5,503 nt of DNA. Origin: Atopobiaceae bacterium (GTDB taxonomy: Bacteria; Actinomycetota; Coriobacteriia; Coriobacteriales; Atopobiaceae). Shown in pieces: positions 1 to 5,503 of this stretch. The stretch covers positions 1-5,503 of the forward strand of contig JABZIF010000068.1 in assembly GCA_015258485.1 (NCBI GenBank), read 5' to 3'. The translations under genes were made by a program, and so were the position numbers. How positions within the stretch are numbered: the first letter of the stretch is position 1; every line of letters starts with the position of its first letter. Below the pieces are notes generated by a model. That model was not told the origin of the DNA. It saw nothing but the letters and a program-made list of their open reading frames with translations, and searched no databases.

Positions 1-53
1 GTACCAATTTTGTCTTGAACCTGGTAACGCCCACCGAGCATTCTACCTGGCAT
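1..53 (-). CDS. pknB: Serine/threonine protein kinase (PknB/PknA type), first 17 codons only
   Basis: Reading the minus strand from the ATG at 53-51 gives MPGRMLGGRYQVQDKIGT and then the window ends. The G-R-Y-x-V-x-x-x-I-G-x pattern is the typical beginning of a Hanks-type kinase domain: the first beta strand leading into the glycine-rich ATP-binding loop. No catalytic residues lie inside the window, so the assignment rests on this short match and on its place after fhaA, fhaB, the phosphatase and the SEDS-PBP gene, exactly where actinobacterial operons carry pknA and/or pknB. The family member is a transmembrane kinase with external PASTA repeats that phosphorylates cell-wall and division proteins; that part is expected, not seen. 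The ATG is supported by an AGGGGTG ribosome binding site 5-6 nt upstream; in-frame codons upstream run to a TAA with only an unsupported TTG. Whether it is PknB or PknA cannot be decided from 17 residues. Confidence 0.8.
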   Translation of the reverse strand, partial: MPGRMLGGRYQVQDKIG

Positions 54-150
54 AGTTACACCCCTATCACGTGCGCGATTTTCTCGCCACAAGTACTTAC
101 TATTTTAAATCTATGCCCTGATTAAAAGGGCAAGATGGATAACAAAGATG
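54..150 (-). other. Intergenic leader before the kinase, with two possible RNA hairpins
   Basis: This 97-nt gap is the only real intergenic space in the window. In the sense of transcription it first holds a perfect 6-bp inverted repeat, TGCCCT-TTTAATC-AGGGCA (132-114), which can be lengthened by an outer ATC/GAT pair across a small internal loop. It is followed by TTAAAATAG, not a run of T, so it is a poor intrinsic terminator. Next comes GTGGCGA-GAAAA-TCGC-G-CAC (90-71), a 7-bp stem with one bulged G and an A-rich loop, ending about 5 nt before the Shine-Dalgarno of the kinase. A TAAAAT at 107-102 resembles a -10 box, but the best -35-like match (TTGCCC) lies 20 nt away, so a promoter is not supported. 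The leader could tune kinase expression relative to the upstream genes; this is inference from structure only. Confidence 0.35.
59..65 (-). promoter_or_regulatory. Ribosome binding site of the kinase gene
   Basis: AGGGGTG on the minus strand differs from the ideal AGGAGGTG by a one-base shortening and sits 5 nt before the ATG at 53. It decides the start of the kinase, since no other in-frame start upstream has such a site. Confidence 0.6.
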
Positions 151-3015
151 TTATGAAGCCGCTCCTAACGCTTGAATATTAAGACATTGCGCAAGAACCC
201 GACCGCCTATTTGTGCGCCATATCCTAAGACATTTTCACCATCACCTTCAATGACAACAGACACTACAAGTGTTGGATGATCGTATGGAGCAAAACCGAT
301 AAAGAATGAGTTGAAGTTACCATTTTCAACATCAGCTGTACCGGTCTTTCCTGCAATGCGAACACCTGATACGCGCGCACCCATGCCCGTTCCATGTTCG
401 ACAACTCCAAGCATTGCTTCTCTGACTTGGGCAGCAGTATCAGCAGATATTGCCTGCCCGAGAGATTCAGGTGAAGTTGTAGAAACGACAGCCCCCTCAG
501 GCGAGAGAACGTGGTCAACAATGTAGGGATTCATAACGGTTCCGCCATTTGCAATAGCAGAAGCAATAACAGCATTTTGCATAATAGTAGTTTGAGGACC
601 AGCAGGACTTTCGTGCTCGCCAACAGGAAGACCACAGGCAGACCATCCAAGTTCCCAGGTTGTCATTTCTGATGGTTTTGGCATAAGTGATGGTGTAGTT
701 GAGAAGTCCTGACCAAGCGCAGTCCCATAGCCAAATGCACGCGCATAGTTAACAAGATTATCTGCTCCCAATGCAACACCAAGTTGCGCTAATGCGGTGT
801 TGGAAGAGCGTGCAAATGCATCGCGGAGTGGAAGCGTCCCCATATCCTCGTTTGCATAGTTGTGAATAGTGCCGCCACCAAGGTCCATAGTTCCTGGAGC
901 AGAATAGGTGGTGTCGAGTGTTGTGGTGTGAGTATCGATACCCGCTGATAAGGTGACAGTTTTAAACGAGGAACCTGGTGAATAAAGAGCTTGTGTCGTA
1001 CGATCAACTAATTGGCTGCCTGTGCCAGAGCTCATTATGGTGCTGAGTTCCGCGTGGGTGTATGAAGGGCTTGAAGCTTTAGCAAGAACTGCACCAGTCG
1101 ATGGATCCATAACAACAACAGAGCCACTACGACCTTGAAGTGCGGCCTCAGCAACAGCCTGCATTTGAGAGTTAATGGTTAATACGACGCTTGAACCAGG
1201 TGTATTAACACCGGCTATTGAGTAAAGTGCACTACGCCAGTCAGAATGATCAGCGTGACCCGTAAGTGTTTCGTTCATAGAAGACTCAATACCTGCAGTG
1301 CCGTATTGAGTTGAAACATAGCCTACTGTGTGAGAAGCCATACCGTCATGAGGATAATTGCGAACGTAGGTGCCGTCATCTTGTTTGACACTTTCTGCAA
1401 GTGTGACGCCGTCGGATGTAATGATTGCTCCACGCTGTACAAAGGCGCTCTTAGTAATGGTGTGATTGTTTGTGGGTAATGCTTGTAATCTCGGAGCATC
1501 AATAATCATGAGATACGTTAAATTACCGAGAAGAACGGTAAAGAGTAGGGTAAAAACGGTAATGAGATTAGTGAGGCGATTGCCTAAAGCAACGCGGCCT
1601 AAAACACCGGATTCTTCAGATTGCAATCCAAACCCGCCGCGAATGTGAGACCCATGAAGTACTGAAGAGGCATGAGCGCCACCAGATGAAATTGCAAGTC
1701 TATGTTGTGAGAAATCCTGTTTACTTGATTCTAGTTCAGATTCTCTACCAGTTCCCTCATCACCAGCACGAAGTAGTAAGGCAATGATAATAAAACTTGA
1801 AATTAATGAACTGCCGCCTTGACTCATAAATGGAAGAGTTACGCCGGTAAGTGGTAAAAGCTTTGTTACTCCACCAATAATGAGGAATGTCTGAAATGCT
1901 AAGACACTCGTTAAACCAGTTGCTGCAAAGGCTGAAGAATCTGATTTTGCTCGAGCTGCTGTTGCGAGTCCTCTGATGGCAAGAAGTATAAAAAGGATAA
2001 TTACAGCGGAACTGCCAAAGAGTCCAAGTTCTTCAGCAATAGCAGAGAAAATGAAGTCGGACTCAACGACAGGAATAAGAGTAGGCATACCCTTGCCAAT
2101 GCCAGTACCTGCAAGTCCTCCGTCTGCAATTGAGTAGAGGGATTGAACAATTTGGAATCCGTCGCCAGATGGATCTTTAAATGGGTTGAGCCAGATATCA
2201 ACACGAGTTTGTACGTGAGAGAAGAAGTGATATAGGATCACTCCGCCTATAGCCAAAAGCAAAATACTGACAACAACATAACTTACACGACCAGTAGCTA
2301 CATAAAGCATAATGACAAAGAATACAAAGAAGAGTAGGGCACTACCAAGATCGCGTTCGAAAATAACAACAACGAGACTCATTCCCCACATGATAAAGAG
2401 GGGGAGTAACATGCCAAAGCGCGGTAGGCGAAATGGACCTACAGAGTGCATAGAAACTGATAGAGCTTCTCGGTTTATTGCTAAATAAAATGCTAAAAAG
2501 AGCGTGATGGCAATTTTTGCGAGCTCACCCGGCTGGAATGTAAAGGAGCCAAAAGAAATCCAGAGTCGTGATCCATAGCGCTCTTGTCCAATGACGATAG
2601 GCAAGAGTAGAAGTACAACACCAAGAATACCGATGGAATATTTATAGCGTGCGAGTGCATCGAGGTTTTTGATAACGAACAACACAGCAATCATGACTAC
2701 GATAGAAATAAAGAGCCAAATGGTCTGATTGATTGCTAAATTTGGCGCAAGCCTCGTTACCATGGTGATGCCAATACCAGAAAGTACAAACACAATGGGG
2801 AGAATCGCTGAATCGGCAGCTGGTGCTAAGAATCTAATTGCAATATGCGCCAGTGTAAACGCAATAAAAAGGCCAATAGGAACAGCCATGGTCTCTAAAC
2901 TTAAGGTTGAGTGAGCGGTTACCATATACATGGCGTAAAGAAGAAAAACGGGAATTGCGCCAGCGATAAGTAAAAAGAGCTCTGTATTGCGTCTAAGACC
3001 TCCTATTTTTTTCAT
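151..3015 (-). CDS. rodA-pbpA: Fused SEDS peptidoglycan glycosyltransferase (RodA/FtsW) and class B penicillin-binding protein
   Basis: This 954-residue membrane protein joins two enzymes normally made separately. Residues 1-416 are a SEDS lipid II polymerase with about 12 predicted membrane segments. Family motifs are FQPGELAK (160-167), [10 protein letters not shown] (219-228), [12 protein letters not shown] (277-288, in the external loop after helix 9, with Asp281 the likely catalytic acid), [13 protein letters not shown] (319-331) and PFMSQGGSS (395-403). Residues 417-480 are a polar cytoplasmic linker rich in Ser, Gly and His. A thirteenth helix (about 481-506) leads outside to a short PBP dimerisation region ([13 protein letters not shown], 528-540) and a transpeptidase domain with all three active-site motifs: Ser682-x-x-Lys685, Ser737-Ser-Asn739 and Lys890-Thr-Gly892. 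The topology works: SEDS ends inside and the PBP helix carries the catalytic domain out. The length is close to the sum of actinobacterial RodA (about 470) and PbpA (about 490), so neither half is truncated. The ATG is fixed by a perfect Shine-Dalgarno and lies 2 nt after the phosphatase stop. No internal start with a ribosome site was found near the junction. Operon context favours RodA/PbpA over FtsW/FtsI. Confidence 0.95.
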   Translation of the reverse strand: MKKIGGLRRNTELFLLIAGAIPVFLLYAMYMVTAHSTLSLETMAVPIGLFIAFTLAHIAIRFLAPAADSAILPIVFVLSGIGITMVTRLAPNLAINQTIWLFISIVVMIAVLFVIKNLDALARYKYSIGILGVVLLLLPIVIGQERYGSRLWISFGSFTFQPGELAKIAITLFLAFYLAINREALSVSMHSVGPFRLPRFGMLLPLFIMWGMSLVVVIFERDLGSALLFFVFFVIMLYVATGRVSYVVVSILLLAIGGVILYHFFSHVQTRVDIWLNPFKDPSGDGFQIVQSLYSIADGGLAGTGIGKGMPTLIPVVESDFIFSAIAEELGLFGSSAVIILFILLAIRGLATAARAKSDSSAFAATGLTSVLAFQTFLIIGGVTKLLPLTGVTLPFMSQGGSSLISSFIIIALLLRAGDEGTGRESELESSKQDFSQHRLAISSGGAHASSVLHGSHIRGGFGLQSEESGVLGRVALGNRLTNLITVFTLLFTVLLGNLTYLMIIDAPRLQALPTNNHTITKSAFVQRGAIITSDGVTLAESVKQDDGTYVRNYPHDGMASHTVGYVSTQYGTAGIESSMNETLTGHADHSDWRSALYSIAGVNTPGSSVVLTINSQMQAVAEAALQGRSGSVVVMDPSTGAVLAKASSPSYTHAELSTIMSSGTGSQLVDRTTQALYSPGSSFKTVTLSAGIDTHTTTLDTTYSAPGTMDLGGGTIHNYANEDMGTLPLRDAFARSSNTALAQLGVALGADNLVNYARAFGYGTALGQDFSTTPSLMPKPSEMTTWELGWSACGLPVGEHESPAGPQTTIMQNAVIASAIANGGTVMNPYIVDHVLSPEGAVVSTTSPESLGQAISADTAAQVREAMLGVVEHGTGMGARVSGVRIAGKTGTADVENGNFNSFFIGFAPYDHPTLVVSVVIEGDGENVLGYGAQIGGRVLAQCLNIQALGAAS

Positions 3016-3017
3016 TC

Positions 3018-4277
3018 CTACTCACCTCCTGTTTCTGAGGTTGTAGAGCTAGCTGTGTCTCCAGCAGAAGCGCCGCCTGATTGAGCATCTTCTTGTTTTT
3101 GAACAGCCTTATCATTTGCACTATCAATTTGTTTTCGGTAACTATCTACTGTATTTTGGGCTTCGGATTCGTTTTTGACACGAATTCCTTCAGCAAGAGA
3201 ATCTTGAACTGCATCTGGTAAATCCTTTATTTCGATAGAGGTGGTTTCTACCAATGTTGACATGTTGATTCCTGCTATTGATGTGGGAATGCCTCTATAT
3301 ACACCAACAGTTGAGCCATTTACTCCCAAGTACCACTCGCTGCTAATAAAGAGGAAAAATACAGCTATTGTTGCAGCAAAAAGGCCAATGAAAGCAATAA
3401 AAGTAGCAATCATACCGTGGGTAAAATGGCGTCTGGTTTTATCGGCAATACCATCGTCAAGAACATCTACGACAATAACGGTGACATTATCTGATCCTCC
3501 ATATGTTAAAGCAGCAGAGACAAGATTATCGGCTGCTTTTTGTGGAGTTACATTTGAAACGGCAATAGATTCAATTTCATCATCGGGGACCATGCCTGAT
3601 AGGCCGTCAGAACATAAAATGATGCGATCTCCATCAGAAATTTCAAGTGAGAAATGATCCGCATACATATCTGGATCAGAGCCAAGCGCACGAGTGACTA
3701 CAGAGCGAGAAGGATGTGTACGAGCTTCATCTGCAGTAATCTGTCCAGAGTCAACAAGCTCTTCAACGTAGCTATGATCGTGCGTGATGCGGACTAAAGT
3801 ACCATGGTGTAAAAGATAGATACGAGAATCTCCTACATGCGCGACGGCCATTCGGTTGCCTTCGATGAGAATAGCTGACGCAGTTGATCCCATACCAGGC
3901 TTACCAATTCCTTTTGCAGGTGCATCGATAATCTCTTGATTAGCTGCTTCAATAGCTGCTCCAAGACGAACATCGTCTGCAGTGCTTGGAGCTTTATCGG
4001 CAATTACATTTACTGCAATTGAACTGGCAACTTCTCCAGCAGCATGGCCTCCCATACCATCGCAAATGGCAAATAGAGGAGTGCGAAGAAGAAAAGAATC
4101 CTCATTGTGTTCGCGTACGAGTCCAACATCAGAACGAGCGCCCCAAGAAATATACGTGTTTGAGCCAGAGACACTCTCGGCATCTTCTCTGCCATCAAGT
4201 GGTATCTCACATCTACCCGGAGCGTTTATAGGCTCGGGAATAGGTGTTTCAGGCGTATGTTGTTCAGAAGAATCCAT
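3018..4277 (-). CDS. pstP: PP2C-family Ser/Thr protein phosphatase with membrane anchor (PstP type)
   Basis: This metal-dependent phosphatase removes phosphate from Ser/Thr residues placed by the operon's kinase. From the ATG at 4277 it has 419 residues. Residues 1-43 are a polar Pro/Glu-rich tail; the catalytic domain spans about 44-272 with PPM motifs [12 protein letters not shown] (49-60), [11 protein letters not shown] (72-82), GDSR (149-152), CSDGLSGM (222-229) and GGSDNVT (260-266). The metal-binding aspartates (Asp50, Asp73, Asp224, Asp263) are all present, so it should be active. One membrane helix lies at about 286-311, then an external region (312-385) beginning [16 protein letters not shown], as in actinobacterial PstP proteins, and a Ser/Thr/Gly-rich tail. 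A TTG at 4298 would add seven residues and overlap FhaB, but has no ribosome site; the ATG is 7 nt after the FhaB stop and behind AAGAGG. The N-terminal extension is unusual, as PstP proteins commonly begin almost directly at the catalytic domain. It sits between fhaB and the cell-wall synthase, as in other actinobacteria. Confidence 0.94.
   Translation of the reverse strand: MDSSEQHTPETPIPEPINAPGRCEIPLDGREDAESVSGSNTYISWGARSDVGLVREHNEDSFLLRTPLFAICDGMGGHAAGEVASSIAVNVIADKAPSTADDVRLGAAIEAANQEIIDAPAKGIGKPGMGSTASAILIEGNRMAVAHVGDSRIYLLHHGTLVRITHDHSYVEELVDSGQITADEARTHPSRSVVTRALGSDPDMYADHFSLEISDGDRIILCSDGLSGMVPDDEIESIAVSNVTPQKAADNLVSAALTYGGSDNVTVIVVDVLDDGIADKTRRHFTHGMIATFIAFIGLFAATIAVFFLFISSEWYLGVNGSTVGVYRGIPTSIAGINMSTLVETTSIEIKDLPDAVQDSLAEGIRVKNESEAQNTVDSYRKQIDSANDKAVQKQEDAQSGGASAGDTASSTTSETGGE
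3022..3030 (-). promoter_or_regulatory. Full-length Shine-Dalgarno of the SEDS-PBP fusion gene
   Basis: AGGAGGTGA on the minus strand is a nine-base complement to the usual 3' end of 16S rRNA. The AGGAGG core is 9 nt before the ATG at 3015, and the site lies inside the last codons of the phosphatase gene. It fixes the start of the fusion and suggests strong, coupled translation. Confidence 0.85.
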
Positions 4278-4280
4278 ATG

Positions 4281-4286
4281 CCTCTT
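4281..4286 (-). promoter_or_regulatory. Ribosome binding site of the phosphatase gene
   Basis: AAGAGG overlaps the TAA stop of fhaB and lies only 3 nt before the ATG at 4277. The spacing is short, but the alternative TTG at 4298 has no purine-rich site in front of it, so this site favours the ATG. Translation is probably also coupled to ribosomes finishing fhaB. Confidence 0.45.
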
Positions 4287-4698
4287 ATCGACGTCCAACG
4301 CGCATAATCACATCGCCAACCTGAACTTCATCAGTATCACGAAGCGTTACGGGTTGTTCGATAACATAACCATTTACCATAGTTCCATTTGTGGAGCCTA
4401 AGTCTTCAAGTACGAGTGCTGGTCCTTGAAGGGTAAAACGAGCGTGAGTTGCGGAGACATAGGGCTCATCAATAACAATATCCGAAGATGGAGAGCGACC
4501 AATAACAACGGGTCCTAAAATATCTACGTGAAGACCACGCAGAGACTTCACACCCTTCTCGACGTCAACGGACCAAATTGCACCGTCTTTTCTTTGTCCA
4601 CGAACCAGACCAATACCTGTACGCATAACTGAGAAAAGAAAGATGTAAAGCAGAACAACAAGTAAGACACGTCCTGCAAATAGAATAAGATCAATCAT
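4285..4698 (-). CDS. fhaB: Membrane-anchored FHA-domain protein (FhaB/FipA type)
   Basis: This 137-residue protein has one hydrophobic N-terminal helix (about residues 3-25, starting MIDLILFAGRVLLVV), a basic stretch (26-38) that should keep the rest in the cytoplasm, and a single FHA domain (about 58-135). The FHA signature is complete: Gly67-Arg68-Ser69, S-A-T-H with His85, and G-S-T-N-G-T (101-106) followed by the second N-G (109-110). The conserved Arg, Ser and Asn are those that contact phospho-Thr in this fold, so binding is likely. In mycobacteria the same protein, encoded beside pstP and rodA, links kinase signalling to division and wall synthesis; here that role is inferred from domain order and operon position. 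The ATG shares its A with the TAA stop of the upstream FHA gene (TAATG), so the two are translationally coupled. Size and layout are normal for the family. Confidence 0.93.
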   Translation of the reverse strand: MIDLILFAGRVLLVVLLYIFLFSVMRTGIGLVRGQRKDGAIWSVDVEKGVKSLRGLHVDILGPVVIGRSPSSDIVIDEPYVSATHARFTLQGPALVLEDLGSTNGTMVNGYVIEQPVTLRDTDEVQVGDVIMRVGRR

Positions 4699-5503
4699 TA
4701 GTTCTCCCGGAACTGTAGGTCTATAAGACCAATGGTAATGAGATCCCCATCTCGCAAGATAACTTCATCGATATCAATATCATTAACAAGAGTACCGTTG
4801 GTAGAGTGAAGATCAGCGATGTGCCAATCATGACCGTCATATGTCATTTCAGCATGACGTCTAGAGACGTTTGGATCTCGTAAGATTACATCTGCCTGTG
4901 AACGTTCACGACCAATAATAGCCCGAGGGGCTTCTACTCTGTATGTTCGACCGCTTTGTCGATCAATGAGAGTGCACGCTACGTCCATGTTGACGCGAGG
5001 TGTTCCTTGTAGATTACGAGAATAGCGTGCATTGTCAGTAATGTGGTGACTATCAATCGTTGGTGATATACGACGTTGTGTCATGGGAACGGGAGCGGCC
5101 GTTGGTATTGCCCCGTTGGTAGGCAAATTGGGCGTTCCATTTGTAACTGGAAGAACTGGCATAGGCGTTGATTCTGCTGCTGAAACAACAGGAATAGCTC
5201 CTTCAGCTTCAACAAAATCTGGTGGCATAACTGCGAGACCAGCATCAGTACCCGAAAGATCTCCAAGAACGTCTGGAGTGGCATTGTCGGCAGGTACTGG
5301 TTGAATAACCGATAGGGGGTCAGGTTCAGGTTGTGGCTGTTGTATAGGAGTAGGTACGTTTTGGTGTTTTTTTCTTTGAGGAAGTTGAGCAGCTGCTCCG
5401 CCCACACTGGAGTTTCCTCCTAGAAAGGCACGCTCTTCATTTCTGAGTTGGTCTAATGTTTTGCTGTCTACGTTTTCTGCAAAAACAGCAAATTTTCCTG
5501 GTT
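4698..5503 (-). CDS. fhaA: FHA-domain protein, FhaA type, C-terminal part (start lies beyond the window)
   Basis: The frame is open from the stop at 4700-4698 to the window edge, giving 267 residues of a longer protein. The visible part begins PGKFAVFAENVD, with a charged stretch that probably ends the conserved N-terminal region (DUF3662 in FhaA proteins; not itself visible). Then comes about 120 residues of low-complexity linker rich in Pro, Gln, Ala and Thr. A C-terminal FHA domain follows, with I-I-G-R-E-R-S, V-S-R-R-H-A-E and H-S-T-N-G-T-L-V-N, which holds every residue expected for phospho-Thr binding. FhaA is a soluble cytoplasmic scaffold which, in mycobacteria, binds phosphorylated partners and affects peptidoglycan synthesis; here this is inferred from domain and position. 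A GTG at 5405 with AGGAGG ten bases upstream could act as an internal start for a 235-residue form, but the 32 upstream codons read as protein in the same frame, so the longer product is preferred. It overlaps fhaB by one base. Confidence 0.88.
   Translation of the reverse strand, partial: PGKFAVFAENVDSKTLDQLRNEERAFLGGNSSVGGAAAQLPQRKKHQNVPTPIQQPQPEPDPLSVIQPVPADNATPDVLGDLSGTDAGLAVMPPDFVEAEGAIPVVSAAESTPMPVLPVTNGTPNLPTNGAIPTAAPVPMTQRRISPTIDSHHITDNARYSRNLQGTPRVNMDVACTLIDRQSGRTYRVEAPRAIIGRERSQADVILRDPNVSRRHAEMTYDGHDWHIADLHSTNGTLVNDIDIDEVILRDGDLITIGLIDLQFREN
4704..4708 (-). promoter_or_regulatory. Ribosome binding site of fhaB
   Basis: GGGAG on the minus strand lies 5 nt before the ATG at 4698, inside the last codons of fhaA. 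With the TAATG overlap it supports this start and coupled translation. Confidence 0.6.

Noticed and set aside
102..107. TAAAAT as the -10 box of a kinase promoter
   Set aside because: No -35 element at 16-18 nt; the nearest TTGCCC has a 20-nt spacer.
114..132. Hairpin as rho-independent terminator after the fusion gene
   Set aside because: The stem is only 6 bp and no T-run follows (TAGATTTAAAATAG), so it is listed only as a possible RNA structure.
3241..3657. 138-codon open frame on the plus strand
   Set aside because: It lies fully antisense to the catalytic part of the phosphatase; its translation has no recognisable domain, and the minus-strand frame carries clear PPM motifs.
4278..4298. 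TTG at 4298 as the phosphatase start
   Set aside because: No ribosome binding site precedes it and it would overlap fhaB; the ATG at 4277 has AAGAGG upstream.
3982..4401. 139-codon open frame on the plus strand across fhaB and the phosphatase
   Set aside because: It is antisense to two well-supported genes and shows no family features.
5367..5373. A7 run in fhaA as a programmed frameshift site
   Set aside because: It encodes ordinary Lys-Lys codons, no stimulatory structure was seen, and the zero frame leads to an intact FHA domain.
5081..5407. 108-codon frame on the minus strand inside fhaA, starting at a GTG after the AGGAGG
   Set aside because: The product is a Leu/Phe/Gln-rich shift of the linker-coding region without domains; the fhaA frame continues into a clear FHA domain.

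Overview
The window is a compact, entirely minus-strand block of a cell-wall and cell-division signalling operon, read here from right to left. In transcription order it holds: an FhaA-type FHA-domain protein (5' end beyond the window), a small membrane-anchored FHA protein (FhaB type), a membrane PP2C-family Ser/Thr phosphatase (PstP type), one very large protein that fuses a SEDS peptidoglycan polymerase (FtsW/RodA) to a class B penicillin-binding protein transpeptidase, and the first 17 codons of a Ser/Thr protein kinase (PknB/PknA type).

This is the classic actinobacterial order fhaA-fhaB-pstP-rodA-pbpA-pknA/B, except that rodA and pbpA are one continuous reading frame. The moderate GC content (around 45% by eye), the actinobacterial gene order and the fused SEDS-PBP suggest a low-to-mid GC actinobacterium, most likely of class Coriobacteriia (Atopobium/Olsenella-like). 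The taxon is inferred from layout and protein character, not from a database match.

Layout: 5503-4698 is FhaA (3' part, open at the window edge). It overlaps the next gene by one base in a TAATG junction. 4698-4285 is FhaB. 4277-3018 is the phosphatase, 7 nt after FhaB. 3015-151 is the SEDS-PBP fusion, 2 nt after the phosphatase stop and behind a full-length Shine-Dalgarno. 150-54 is the only real gap, carrying two small possible RNA hairpins and a ribosome binding site. 53-1 is the start of the kinase. The junctions from FhaA to the fusion gene are so tight that they are almost certainly co-transcribed and translationally coupled; the kinase may have some separate control.

How the parts fit: the kinase senses envelope or growth state and phosphorylates Thr residues on partner proteins. 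The FHA domains of FhaA and FhaB bind phospho-Thr, the PP2C phosphatase reverses the marks, and the fused polymerase/transpeptidase makes and cross-links the glycan strands that this circuit controls. The main unusual point is the natural one-chain synthase and its Ser/His/Gly-rich cytoplasmic linker. Other points worth a look are a possible internal start inside fhaA, an N-terminal extension on the phosphatase, and a substituted position in the transpeptidase domain. No mobile elements, tRNA or rRNA genes, CRISPR arrays or obvious horizontally acquired segments were seen.
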